From Toxonevra muliebris (Eukaryota > Arthropoda > Insecta > Diptera > Pallopteridae): a stretch of DNA of 64,000 nt. Under the pieces are notes generated by a model. That model ran no database searches and was not told the DNA's origin. It saw only the letters and a program-made list of their open reading frames with translations. The stretch lies in assembly GCA_963691655.1 (NCBI GenBank), contig OY829326.1:79663235-79727234 (forward strand), read 5' to 3'. The position numbers and the translations under genes were made by a program. Positions 1 to 10,589 of the stretch are shown one piece after another. Position 1 is the stretch's first letter, and each line of letters starts with the position of its first letter.

Positions 1-3000
1 CTTTGGCGAGAATTTTACCCAGCGAGGGATCTCAATACTATTTATCGCCGTCAGATTCTCGGTAAAGGTATTCCATTTGAGTAATGAATTTGCCTTTACA
101 CATTCATCCCAGTCTGTGCCCTCCAACCAGAGCTGTTGGAGAAGGATTTTTGCCTGAATCATTATTGGCGCTAGCCATCCTGCCGGATCAAAAAGTTTCG
201 CTACCGAGGACAGGATTTGGCGTTTTGTAGCAGAGCTTGAGGCTGGTAGAGGGTCGAATGTGTACGAAAATGAATCTTTCATGGCATTCCAACGAATTCC
301 AAGCGTTTTTGTGGAACTAGCGCTCTGGAATCGTAGAAAATCGGAATCCAACAGATCCTTTCGGGGGATATTCTCAAGAATTTTGGGGTTATTAGCAGTC
401 ATTTTTCTGAGTGGGAATCCTGCAGATTTGAGAGCTTGTATTACTTGAGACATTGAGTTTATCGTGGACTGAATATCGTGTCCGCCTGAGAGTATGTCAT
501 CTACATATGCTTCTTGCAAGAGAATGTTTGACGCGAGAGGGAACTGTCCCTTTGAATCGTGGGCCAATTGGTGCAGAGTTCTTATGGCCAAATACGGAGC
601 GCAATTTACGCCAAAGGTTACAGTCTTAAGTTTGAAATCTTCTATGGGTTTATCGGAATTTTTTCGGAAGAGAATCCGTTGAAAATCTTGGTCTTTTTCA
701 TGTACTAGAATTTGACGGTACATTTTTTCAATGTCTCCATTGAAGACAAATTTATAGAGTCTCCACTTGAGGATCAGAAACATTAAATCATTTTGGAGAG
801 TGGGGCCTGTGTGTAAAACATCATTTAACGAATTTCCAGAACTTGATGTTCTGGAAGCGTTAAAAACTACTCTAACTTTTGTAGTTGTGCTTTCGGGTTT
901 AATTACTGCGTGATGGGGCAAGTAAAAGGAGAAATACTTCCCATCAGCTATGATTTCACGGGGATATGTTGAACTCATGTGATCGAGAGTTAGATATTCC
1001 TGTAAGACGTCTGAATATGTCTTCTGCAGATCACCTTTTCTCTCCAAAGTGCGTTCAATACTGAGAAACTGTTGTTGAGCCGCCGGTCGAGAGTGACCTA
1101 AGGCGGAGGTATCCGGGAAAGTGGTTTTGAACGGCAACCTGACTACATACCGACCATCTGGTCTTCGGACTGTCGTATTTCGGTAGAGATTTTCGCAAGT
1201 TTCGTCCTCTTCCGAGCGCTGTGGTAAATCCATTATCTCCTCCTGCTCCCAGAATCTTCTTAACTGGGTGTTAAGAGTGTCATTTGAGGTTTCAATGACT
1301 TCTGTTGTGAAGGCTGCCACACGTTCGGGAATGGGGCCACTTAATATCCATCCAAATATGGTATTTTGTGCTAACAGACTTCCACCCACATTGTGTTGAA
1401 GTCCCTGTAACAGGATCTTGGGTGTAAGATCACTACCGATTACCATATCCACCTTTCCTGGGTCTAAACATTTCGGGTCCGCCAGATTGAGAGACCGGTA
1501 ATCCTGAAACTCTGCTTCCGTTACCCGGAATGTAGGCAAGAAGCGAGTGAGTTGGGGCAGTATTATAGCTTGTGTTTCTATTTGGGTTCCTAAATCTGCT
1601 GAGCATATAGTGAGGAAGCAGATTTGGTTCGAGGTTTGAACCACTCTTCCTCCCATGCCAGAGATTTCATAATGGGATTGTTTTGTTGTCAATCCGAGCA
1701 GTTTTTGAATCCTGGAGGAGAGGAACGTCTTTTGAGATCCTTGGTCTATCAGCGCACGTACTCTGTGTATTTCACCTAAGTGTAAAATTGGCACAATTGC
1801 TGTAGGGAGTAGCGTTTTTTCTCTGCTACTTGAGTGATGAACGTAAACTTCATCGATGTCGTTTCGTTGGGATGAGATAGGAGATTCTTGTGATTGGGCC
1901 GGCATCTGACCGGAACATAGTCTTTCTGAGGGCGTGGGGAGAGAAATTGTCGTTTGTGCCATTGTTCTTTGTGGTTTAGTGGCCCACTTTGAAGGAGGAG
2001 TCTTCGGAGTGAAGTGGAGCAAGGAATGATGCCGCTTTTGACAATAAACGCAAAGGAAGCTGCTTTGACATTCATTCTTTAAGTGTGAGCAGGCCAAACA
2101 ATTCTCACAATAATTGTGTTCCCTAACAAATCTCCAGCGTTCATTCACTGAAAGTGCCTTGAACTTTAAGCAGCTCTTTATTGCATGGTTAGATTTGCAC
2201 AATTTGCAAGAATTTCCCCTTTGTGGCTCAGTGTGATAGGTTTGAGTCTTATTTGGGTGTTTATTGTACGAACTATCTCCTGGATTTTGTTTTTGAGGAT
2301 AATTGGGGGTGAATTTCGGTTTACTTGGCCGATAATTATGAAGTCTTTCAACAACTTCGTACCGCTTTGTGAGGAATTTATCTAAATCTTCCCACAGTGG
2401 CAAATCTTTTCGTGAGCTTAGTGATTGCTCCCAAAGAGCTAACGTTTCATCTGGAAGTTTTGATGTGCATATATAAACTAGGATGGGATCCCAGTTCTCT
2501 ATAGCCACTTCCTGTGAAGTGAGAACTGCTAAGCAGTTATTTATTGTACTTTGGAGTCTTTGAATTTGTTCGCTATTCTCAGAGTTCACAGCTGGGATAC
2601 TAAATAGGGTTTTGAGCTGTTTATCTACTAAAATCCTTCGGTTTTCATACCGCGATTTCAGAGCCTCCCATGCCAGGTCAAAATTATCGTTCGTTAAGGG
2701 GTAGTGTTTCACTATGGCACCTGCTGTACCTTTTGTTTTGTAACGCAAGTGATACAGTTTTTGAGCTGGGGTTAATTTGGGGTGATTAATGTAAATTGCT
2801 GTGAACATGTCCCGAAAAGAAGGCCATTCTTCATATCCCCCATAAAATATTTCGGTATCGCATGGTGGTACCTTGATGCACATACCTGAATTGTCTGTAG
2901 AATTATGGGAGGAGATTGGGGATTCGAATTGGGGAGATGCTCTAGGAACTGGGGTTGGTATAGGAACAGGTTTCAAAATCTTCAAAATATCGCTGATTTG

Positions 3001-3333
3001 CGCTTTACACTTTTTGAAGCTATCGCTGCAGGTATTGTATTTCCTTTCTGCTGACTGCTGGGTTGAAGTTGATGTTCCAAGCATATAAACTGCTTCATAA
3101 GCTTGTATTACGAGCGCCCAGTGTTGATTGAGTTCCTGGATATCCACCTCGAGTAGGGATTCAGTGTGATCTTCCACTGGGATGCTTGACCACTTTTTGC
3201 AAAATATTATTAAGCGGTCGGACTCAAATATTAATTTTCGTAATACACGCGTTTCTTCCTCCTCACCTTGTGATTTTGCACGCGTTTTGGGACCTGTTTG
3301 GTTCTGAGGGATTTCTCGTTTATCCTCTTCCAT
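1..3333 (-). CDS. BEL/Pao retrotransposon gag-pol polyprotein, 3'-truncated by the window edge
   Basis: The frame is open without a stop from the ATG at 3333-3331 down to base 1 (1111 codons). Seen in order: a gag region with a PPCD...Y/W-P-S-F-R-D-M-F block (DUF1759-type, residues ~150-190); three zinc-binding clusters, C376-x2-C-x3-H-x4-C388, C409-x2-C-x4-H-x4-C422 and C428-x2-C-x3-H-x4-H440; an aspartic protease core ALIDQGSQ near residue 530 (DQG where many families have DSG); reverse transcriptase with [10 protein letters not shown] and catalytic YVDD at residues 943-946; then the start of the Pao peptidase A17 region ([15 protein letters not shown]). RNase H and integrase would lie left of the window. 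The protein assembles particles and copies the element's RNA into DNA. An unbroken frame suggests recent insertion. The BEL/Pao assignment rests on domain order and motifs and is strong. Confidence 0.93.
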   Translation of the reverse strand, partial: MEEDKREIPQNQTGPKTRAKSQGEEEETRVLRKLIFESDRLIIFCKKWSSIPVEDHTESLLEVDIQELNQHWALVIQAYEAVYMLGTSTSTQQSAERKYNTCSDSFKKCKAQISDILKILKPVPIPTPVPRASPQFESPISSHNSTDNSGMCIKVPPCDTEIFYGGYEEWPSFRDMFTAIYINHPKLTPAQKLYHLRYKTKGTAGAIVKHYPLTNDNFDLAWEALKSRYENRRILVDKQLKTLFSIPAVNSENSEQIQRLQSTINNCLAVLTSQEVAIENWDPILVYICTSKLPDETLALWEQSLSSRKDLPLWEDLDKFLTKRYEVVERLHNYRPSKPKFTPNYPQKQNPGDSSYNKHPNKTQTYHTEPQRGNSCKLCKSNHAIKSCLKFKALSVNERWRFVREHNYCENCLACSHLKNECQSSFLCVYCQKRHHSLLHFTPKTPPSKWATKPQRTMAQTTISLPTPSERLCSGQMPAQSQESPISSQRNDIDEVYVHHSSSREKTLLPTAIVPILHLGEIHRVRALIDQGSQKTFLSSRIQKLLGLTTKQSHYEISGMGGRVVQTSNQICFLTICSADLGTQIETQAIILPQLTRFLPTFRVTEAEFQDYRSLNLADPKCLDPGKVDMVIGSDLTPKILLQGLQHNVGGSLLAQNTIFGWILSGPIPERVAAFTTEVIETSNDTLNTQLRRFWEQEEIMDLPQRSEEDETCENLYRNTTVRRPDGRYVVRLPFKTTFPDTSALGHSRPAAQQQFLSIERTLERKGDLQKTYSDVLQEYLTLDHMSSTYPREIIADGKYFSFYLPHHAVIKPESTTTKVRVVFNASRTSSSGNSLNDVLHTGPTLQNDLMFLILKWRLYKFVFNGDIEKMYRQILVHEKDQDFQRILFRKNSDKPIEDFKLKTVTFGVNCAPYLAIRTLHQLAHDSKGQFPLASNILLQEAYVDDILSGGHDIQSTINSMSQVIQALKSAGFPLRKMTANNPKILENIPRKDLLDSDFLRFQSASSTKTLGIRWNAMKDSFSYTFDPLPASSSATKRQILSSVAKLFDPAGWLAPIMIQAKILLQQLWLEGTDWDECVKANSLLKWNTFTENLTAINSIEIPRWVKFSPK

Positions 3334-3957
3334 GATAAATGTAAAGTAAACGAGTGATTCGTACGGTACTGATAAAAATTTTTTATTTGGATCAAATACG
3401 TAACCAGGGACTACTGTGATTTAGAGACAAGTTAAATCAAGTGTGGTGTTTATGAGTAAAAAAAAATGATGTGAGGAAATTAGAATTTTTTTTTTTTTTT
3501 TTGATATTTGGTAATTGGATACCCAAGACCGATAACACAACGAGCGGTTGATGTGCACTTGGATACCCAATCGGTAAATAAGGGTGTTACAGAAATAGCA
3601 GCGCAACAAATTTGTAAATAATTGGATACCTAAGCCCGATTACACAGGCGGGGGATTGCTGTGGACTTAGATCTCAAATTAATGAGTAGCGAGAACCAAA
3701 CTTTTAACAATATTTCTTAAATTATTGGATACCGAAGACCGATTACACAAGCAAAGGGTTGTTGTGCACTTCGATACCCAATTAATAATAAAAAAGAAAT
3801 ATTGTAAGAGATGAGAAAAAAAAAATTGGATAAATCTTCAATTTAAACTACCAATGGCATATACCAATGCTCACTGGGTTGTGTTACTGAATCGAAGAAA
3901 GGTTTACTATATTTGTGCGAATTTGTATGCACAAATAAAAGTGTGCTTCTTAATTTA

Positions 3958-3995
<38 letters not shown>

Positions 3996-5609
3996 TAAGC
4001 GAGTGTTTACTGTGGTTGTGAGTTCAATTTTTTGGGTAAAATCTTTGATGCCAAAGATTGGGTAAATACGTAACGATTGTGTGTTGGGTTATTCAAAATT
4101 TAAAAGAAATTTTTTTTTTTTTTTTTTGGATTTACTACGTAAAGGAGGGCTGACTGTAGTAATAAGTGGTTGTGATATACAAATGGTGTGTTGATGATAT
4201 TTACTTTGATTTATTATAATATAATAATGAGTTAAATGCTGTTTCCGAATGTTTGTTGGGTTGCACTCTTCTATTTTTATATGACAAACAAATTTTTTGA
4301 GAATTTGTTTAATGTCGTTTATTATAAAATCTTCTCTTTTTTGAAGTGTAGCAACCCAATTCTTTAGTGCTATTAATGAGCTAGAGTAATTTTCGAAAAG
4401 GTTTGTAAATATATGAAATATTAAATGCGTCTATGCAATTGGGGTTTGATTTCATTTGTACAAGCACAAATTTTATTGCTTTGACAGCGTATGAGAAATA
4501 AAAGAGAGAAATGACTTGTAAGCAACGAGTTGCACGAGAAAGTGAGAAACATAAACAAAAAAAATCAACGAGTGAATATAATTTCGAATAAAAATGTTTT
4601 TGTTTTTTTTTTTTTGATAGTGAATTGAATGGAATTGGAACATTCCATACAAGTTAGCGAGAAAGATCGAGAAAAAGTTTTGGCGGGAACTTCACTTTGT
4701 ACATAAAGTATATATGTATATTACTTTCTGTACATTTAACAGTAACAGTATATATATATACATATATATATGTGCCGTTTTTGATTTATTTTTGAACGGT
4801 TTTATTAATATAAGTAATAACGGCGAATATAAATTTTTAGAAATATTTTGTTTGAGCCAACTTACTGTGCCATAATTTTAAGGGTGGGTTTATGAGGGTA
4901 TTGTTGTTGTTGCTGATTTCCGCTGCGTGCTGCTTTCTATGGTGTTCTTATGTTGCTTTTTTATGCTATCGATCTATTTCCTTGAAGGCTGTGCTTGTTG
5001 TTTTTTCGCTGCGCGTATCTTAAATTGAAGGTGTTGTCGCTGTTGCTGGAGGTGCTACTGTTGCTGATAGTAAAGCTGATTTTTGATTTTTATGCGCTAC
5101 CTCTGCTTTCGCATGCAGTCTGCTGTGTTTGTAGCGTCGCTGCTGTTATTATGCTAGCGCTCGTTTTCTGCTGCCGCTTGCACGCACCGTTGTTTTTATG
5201 TGCTTGTAGTTATTTATTTTAATATAAATCTGATGAATTGCAATTAGTGTTTTTTTTTTTTCTTTATTTTAAATTAACGCGTGCTATACATGACGCGCAC
5301 TGTAACCATTTGTTTTGTTGTTGTCTATGGCTTGTCTTTATCTTAATTTATTTATTTAACTTTTATTCGCATGCGCACTGACACTATTTATTGTTTTTGT
5401 GCACTTTTAATAATCGTAAATGTATTTTCACGCGCACTGACCTTTTTTATTGTTTTTGTGTAGGCCTTTTTTTTTTTTTTGTCTCTGCACGCAACGCAAC
5501 CGTCTTGTTTCACTTATTTCTCTACACTGCAAATTGCTGATGCAATGATTTAGCTTGTTCGACTAAAGTTCGAACATCGAATTATTGACGTATTGGTTCA
5601 ATGTTTTTT
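3334..5609 (-). mobile_element. Leader (5' untranslated region) of the BEL/Pao element
   Basis: This is the 2.3 kb between the gag start codon and the primer-binding-site-like sequence. It holds three direct repeats (3513-3782), long T runs (a run of about 30 at 3960-3991), and a GCT/TTG-rich low-complexity stretch at about 4890-5220. Short open frames in it have no family resemblance. Assignment to the element is by position between gag and the LTR, not by homology. Confidence 0.65.
3513..3782. repeat. Three diverged ~60-bp direct repeats in the BEL leader
   Basis: Copies lie at 3513-3571, 3620-3680 and 3723-3782, spaced about 105 bp. Each begins ATTGGATACC, continues with a GACCGATTACACA-like core and a GTTGNTGTGCACTT-like core, and ends near ATACCCAAT. 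The middle copy is the most diverged. A weaker fourth start may lie near 3827. Function is unknown; leader repeats could be packaging or regulatory sites. Confidence 0.75.
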
Positions 5610-5622
5610 GCTCGAAGGACCA
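5610..5622 (-). other. Candidate primer-binding site of the BEL element
   Basis: The minus strand reads ACA (5625-5623, candidate LTR end) followed at once by TGGTCCTTCGAGC. LTRs usually end in CA and the tRNA-complementary site usually starts TGG one to a few bases on, so the junction fits. The tRNA was not identified. Confidence 0.6.
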
Positions 5623-6000
5623 TGTTCGGGATTATGCGGAGTTGCATGCCCGATGATAATTTGAAAATTGTCTTTAAAATGTTTTTTTTTTGTTTTGTTG
5701 GGATCAAGAAAAGAATAAAAAGGATTCACAATTTTTATGTATAAGAAAATCCAATTTATTCAAAATAATGTTTAGTAAAGAAAATGGGTATTTATTTAGA
5801 GTATTTTAAGTGCCAGTCGGCGACCTACTTCTAAGGGATATAAAAGATGAGTGTTTTCAATTTTTAGATTACAAAAATTATAAATTTTTAAGTAACGTTA
5901 AGCGCCCAATGTTGCTACATGTAGCGGAAATATACAATATTTACATCAATAATTCAAGAAAATACTTAGTCAACATTGGGCAAACAATGTTGATGCCAAA
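5623..6000 (-). mobile_element. 5' LTR of the BEL element (outer boundary unresolved)
   Basis: On the minus strand this region carries an AATAAA (5760-5755) upstream of the candidate LTR end at 5623. The outer end cannot be fixed because the partner LTR lies outside the window. One possible start is the TGTTGACTAAG at 5975 on the minus strand. Treat the right coordinate as approximate. Confidence 0.5.
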
Positions 6001-7249
6001 GTTCAGAAATTCAGATATACAAGTATAGAAATACAAAAAAAAAAGGGAAATATAAGCAAGTTTGTGATACAATCAATATATACAAGTTGTTCAATCGAAT
6101 TCTATGAGGTTCATGTCCTCAACAACATCGAAAGATTCGACCGCAGAAAATTCGCTTAATTTAATTTATATAGGTAAGTAAGTACAAGTGTAGAGATGTT
6201 TTATTTATATCAAGTAGGTTAGGTTATGGTATACATGATAGTGATACCATGAAAAATATTGAATTGTTTGTAATGTTCATTTGTTTATGTGTTTAAGCGA
6301 AGACAGGTGGTTTTCATTCGTGGTCTTAACTAACATTTGTTCCGTATGTCACAATTTTTTTATATAAACGTTTGTTTCATATGTATGGCACTGAGCCTTG
6401 GAAGATATTCCACGAGAAAAAAATTAATACTGGGTAAACCATTTTAACTGTGTGTCACCGTAGATTCACACTTTCTCTATTTTTTAGTTTTTATGTTATT
6501 TTGTTTTAATTAGTAAAAATTAGTAATTTAGTAAAAATTTATAATTGATCAAAATTTTAAAATTTGGTTCATTTGTACTTAAAATATTTTTTGATGTTAG
6601 TGCAAATGACCATTGCCTATTGGGCCATTGCTACCCCTACCATATTAATAGTCTTCACGAAATACTGAAACTTGGAACTAATTGTGGATGTAATTGATAA
6701 TATATATTTTTCACCTTTATCCTCCTCCTCTTGGTAGCTCAGGGCTTCAACAAACCATTTGTATCTGACTCTATGTATTTTGTGCAGTTGTTTTTGAGGT
6801 TTCCCATCTTATAGATAATTCTTGTCTCTTTGTGAATTCAAATTAAACGTTATTTTTGTGATGTTATTGATTGGTTTTTTAAAGTATGGCCTAACTACCT
6901 GTCTCATAAATAAGTTTCATTTTCATATGTGAGGGTTGGCTTTACACATACATACTTACATACATACTGAATTATTTTCCAAATTGTTTAACTCAATGAA
7001 AAAACAGCAAAAAATTTTTCAAATTATTTGTGCTAAAACTAGTAATCGCTCAATTATACTTGATGCCGACTTATATTTTTAGTCAAAGAATCGCCAAACA
7101 CGCCCAGCACTACCAGGGTCGTCCGTAAAGAGCGCCTTTGAGTTTTTCACTTCCATTGGAACTAGAAATTTATTAATTTTTTTTTATTTCTCGATGAATC
7201 CCACGCCCACCTCCCGCCCAGCCAACCAAGGAGCGCTCCTAACTACGAA
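6001..7249. other. Non-coding AT-rich stretch, 6.0-7.25 kb
   Basis: No supported gene. It follows the BEL LTR and leads into the 3' side of the jockey-like fragment. A GC-richer patch at about 7100-7250 may be the 3' flank or tail of that fragment. Confidence 0.6.
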
Positions 7250-8400
7250 TGGGTTACCGTAGTAGAGTGACCCGGATCACACAACAGATGCGCGTACGGT
7301 AGCAAAAACTCGAGGGAAAGAGCTCCACTAAGCACAAAATGACAAAGTGATAAACTTTATTAAAATCAATACAGACATTATTAAAAGGTTCAAATTTTAA
7401 GTAATTACTATTATAAGTTTTCAAACGTAACCTGCTTAAAAGATAAGTGCTATTTATATTGCCCTGAAAAAGTTTAAGTATGAATGTTGAATTTAACATA
7501 GTTCTACGCGATTTTAAAGACAGTAATGCAATTAGTTTCAAACGATTTTCATACGATGGAAGGTTTAAATTCGGGCTCCAAGATAAAAGCAGAAAAGTAG
7601 AAACTGTTTTTGGACCGATTCTAAGGCATCTTCATGACACTTATAATATAGGCACAAAACTATTGAGGCATACTCTAATAAAGCTCTAACAAAGCTTGGG
7701 GTCCATAGTAACACCAAGATCCACAAATGCTGAACCATCTTCAAGCTTATAATTATCAATATTATAGTTAAAAATTAAAGGAGGCTTACGCGAAAAGGAC
7801 ATTTGCTTACATTTATTTAAATTCAGCTTAATTAAGTTTAAGCTAAACCAACTATACAGTTTATTTAAGTCATTTTGAAGTAACTTAGTGTCATCAATAT
7901 TTCTAACCCTTTATCACGCAAGATCATGGATTTTTAAAATTAGTGCCTAGTTCGATTTGTATTAAGAAATAAACACACACGTATTATTTTGTTTTTGCAA
8001 ATTTGTTCATAAAAAGGTATTATTTAAAAAAATTTGGTTATGTCACTTATTCAAAAACAGAATTTTTGTTGTTGTTTGTGCATAATTATCACTATTTATC
8101 AATTGATATCGCAGTAAAATATATTACTTTTTAAAATTATTACTTCTTTTTTTTTGTAACCGAAAATGTCAAGTGAGTGCATTTTTTGTTTGGTTGCAAA
8201 ATACATTACGTTAGCACTTGTCAATACCTTTCAAATAACATAAAATAATTGCACCAGTTTTAACTTAATCAGTGATGATACAAAACAAAATAAAATAACA
8301 TGCCGGGAGAATTTTGGAAGAAAAAATTGGGTATGTTACAGAGCTGCAACACGGCGTGATAAAGGGCTAATATATGAACAAATCTACTTATAAAATGAAA
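7250..8400 (-). pseudogene. Jockey-clade non-LTR retrotransposon fragment (RT C-terminal part), split by a MITE
   Basis: Read on the minus strand, the pieces in order are ICSYIRNIDDTKLLQNDLNK (crossing the MITE at 8366/7907), a SKCK-like LNLNKCKQMSFSR, the short junction VTMDPKL then VRALLEYASIVL, CHEDALESVQKQFLLF, and LPSYENRLKLIALLSLKSRR followed by FILKLFQGNINS. These are typical of the region after the YADD box and the C-terminus of jockey-like ORF2. The copy lacks the catalytic part, has an internal deletion between DPKL and VRALL, a frameshift after FYLGAR, and scattered stops. It is dead. Confidence 0.82.
7907..8366. mobile_element. piggyBac-like MITE (460 bp) with CTAA target duplication
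   Basis: The left end is CCCTTTATCACGC at 7907 and the right end is its exact reverse complement, GCGTGATAAAGGG, ending at 8366. It is flanked by CTAA on both sides (7903-7906 and 8367-8370). Ends starting CCC and a tetranucleotide TTAA-like duplication are characteristic of the piggyBac superfamily. There is no transposase frame inside, so it is non-autonomous. Removing it restores the flanking jockey reading frame, which confirms the boundaries. Confidence 0.82.
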
Positions 8401-9451
8401 TATTTAAACTGACAGGTAACGATGACAATTAAAATGAGGTCTCTGCGCTGCCATTTGGGGACGCTACGAGAAGATTTAAGTTGAGCGTCAGTGTGCTTAT
8501 AAAATGTGGACGGTATTAGTCATTGTGTTTCGTACATCATCCATGTGAAAAAGTAAATAAATAAATGTGAATTGATTGCAATGTAAAATCGCGAGCTGAA
8601 CTCGATACAGTCATTATTTTACAGATAAAATGTGTGTTAGTGTTAATCAATAAAAATATAAAAAAAATGTGAGTAGGGCTAAGATCATAATTTTTTTTGT
8701 GGAAGTAGTCATGGCCGTGGTGGTGGTAGCCGTGTGGACGACGAAGAAGCACCAGGGAACAGTACCAGCACAAGTCTAACGCTATCACAACGCGGCCGTG
8801 GTGGCCCATGAAAAATTATTCTGAGTTCTAAGAGCAGTGATTATCATGACGAGGTACCAATTGCAACAGATTCTGATTGAAGTGTAGTTTTGTCAAAATA
8901 ACTTTCAATAAACATGTTTCAATCGTTAAAATTCAATTAATTTTTTTTTTTTCATTTTCAGTGTTCAAAAATGAAAAGTAGTCATTAAAAAGCCCCAGTT
9001 TTTTTTTTTACTTTTCCGGCCATAGCTCAGCAACATGTGGAGCTAGAGCCAGATAATCAGGCTTTGAAATGCCGACAGTCGTTTTTTGGTGTATAACCGA
9101 ATTTGGCTGCTAGAGCCAAAAATGTCTTACTTTACTATATTAGCCCCACTCTCCCCTACATTGTTTTTTTTAACAATTACATTTTTGTTATATATTATAC
9201 AACCTATTTGCTATGTTGTTGCAAAAATTACTTTTATTACGTTGGTATTGTCACGTTTTGATGCGAAGTAGTGTTTTTAAATTTAATTTTATAAAAATTT
9301 GTTAAAAAACAACTTTTTGTATTGACTTTTTATACTTGACTAACTACGATGGTCTTCAGCCCTGCCAAAGAAAAGAGAACACAGATATAGGCAAAAAAAA
9401 AAACTGGATTTAAAAATCAGAGCAGTAAAGAAGCGTTTCAGTTCGCATGAT
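8401..9451. other. Non-coding stretch with a coding-like RGG-rich remnant
   Basis: A TATAAAA at 8498-8504 lies 24 bp before a TCATTG, a possible core promoter. From about 8710 to 8880 the plus strand reads a frame containing SHGRGGGSRVDDEEAPG and, after an in-frame TGA, SSDYHDEVPIATDSD; an AATAAA follows near 8908. This may be a decayed coding exon or transposon piece. I do not recognise it. The rest is AT-rich with T runs. Confidence 0.3.
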
Positions 9452-9620
9452 CAGTGTGGCCAACTCAGCGCTTTTCCCGCTAAATTTAGTGCTTTATGGA
9501 AATCAAAACGCGGAAAAAAAGTGATTTAGCGCTCAGCGCGTTTTTTAGAGTTTTTTTTTTAATTTAGAAAACACTCCGCTTAATAATCCATTTCCTGAAT
9601 AATCCTAACAAAAGAAGCTT
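9452..9620 (+). mobile_element. hAT-like element, left end (copy 1 of the CAGTGTGGCC family)
   Basis: It starts CAGTGTGGCCAACTCAGCGC and matches the left ends at 19713 and 48517 for about 165 bp, up to CCTGAATAATCCTAACA. After that it departs from both other copies. No matching right end was seen. Confidence 0.7.
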
Positions 9621-9935
9621 TGCCATCTATAAAATTTGAAAGAACAGAACTTGCGACTGTCCAAGAAAACGTTTGTGCACTTGATGGCCATTACAGATGA
9701 ATTGCTGAAGCAATGCACGTGAGCAAGATCAATTCCAAACATATTAAAATTGGCAACAGTTCTGCGATTGAGGAAATATCCTTTGCAATCAAAGGATTTC
9801 CTAACTGCAATTTGTTGCTCACCACTTTAGACCTGAATAAAATTTACAAAAACCATTTAAAATTAGTTTTTAGTGCAACATTGCAAAATAATTACATTTT
9901 TAACAATTATTACTCAGCATGCATGTATCGAAAGC
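9612..9935 (+). pseudogene. Unidentified coding-like remnant next to hAT copy 1
   Basis: The plus frame starting ACAAAAGAAGCTTTGCC is open for about 107 codons with one in-frame TGA near codon 37. It includes IKFERTELATVQENVCALDG and, after the stop, SAIEEISFAIKGFPNCNLLL. It sits exactly where copies 2 and 3 of the hAT family carry unrelated sequence, so it could be the relic of a longer, once-coding member. No family was recognised by eye. Confidence 0.35.
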
Positions 9936-10029
9936 AGAATTATGTTCGACAAAAAATTCGATGCGCAACGAAAATTTCGACAGGGATGCACTGCTCAGAA
10001 TAAGAATTTTGCATTCGATATTCGATCTT

Positions 10030-10260
10030 CGATAACCAACGAAGATCGATCGTCGAAAGTAGCTCATAATAAGGGCCTGATTCTCGCGAGTGCCGGACAG
10101 CTACAAAGATAATGCTCCGTAGTATCGTGGTCCACAAGACAGGATTGGCAGGTTGGAGCGGTGATGATGCTCATGTTAGCCATATGCTGACCACTTGTGT
10201 TGTGCCCTGTGATGACACCCACCAGTAATCTTAGAATTAAGTTAATCCTCATTTATTGTT
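10030..10260 (-). pseudogene. I/R1-like non-LTR retrotransposon, C-terminal zinc-binding end
   Basis: The minus strand encodes LLVGVITGHNTSGQHM, then CQSC...TTEHYLCSCPALARIR. This matches the LVGVLTGH and C-x2-C-x7-8-H-x4-C end that follows the RNase H domain of I/R1/LOA-type elements. Only this terminal piece is present. Confidence 0.75.
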
Positions 10261-10267
10261 GCCAAGT

Positions 10268-10546
10268 CTAAGTCCACGAATTAAAGGGCGAGGCTCCGTG
10301 CATCTTTCGAAGTTTTCTTTCCCATAGCCTTGTCCGGAATAATTTTAAAGAGAAGATGTGAATGTGGGTACTGTTTGACTCCGGCATTGGTTGTGAAAGG
10401 TTCGCTTTATGATGATTCAGAATTCTGTCGGGTAGCATAACTTTTTTGACGTTCACAGATTTTTCATCTGATGCGATTATGATGAGGGATCTATTGAGAT
10501 TAGATCCATGTGCCAAACTGGAATGGTTGAATTTTGAATTTAGCAA
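10268..10546 (-). pseudogene. Uncertain upstream continuation of the I/R1-like fragment
   Basis: A minus-strand open frame contains KIxLPDRILNHHKANLSQP-like text and KLRKMHGASPFNSWT, directly upstream of the LVGVITGH piece with stops between. It may belong to the same element; I could not place it in a domain. Confidence 0.35.
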
Positions 10547-10560
10547 CTATATATTTAATC

Positions 10561-10589
10561 TGTCTCATAGTGTATTGTACTATGAGACA
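10561..10589. repeat. Perfect 11-bp hairpin
   Basis: The arms TGTCTCATAGT (10561-10571) and ACTATGAGACA (10579-10589) enclose a 7-nt loop. Nothing nearby explains it. Confidence 0.7.

Noticed and set aside
1776..2075. 99-codon minus-strand frame
   Set aside because: It lies in another frame inside the continuous BEL gag-pol frame.
3513..3782. CRISPR-like spaced repeats
   Set aside because: There are only three diverged copies inside a eukaryotic retrotransposon leader.
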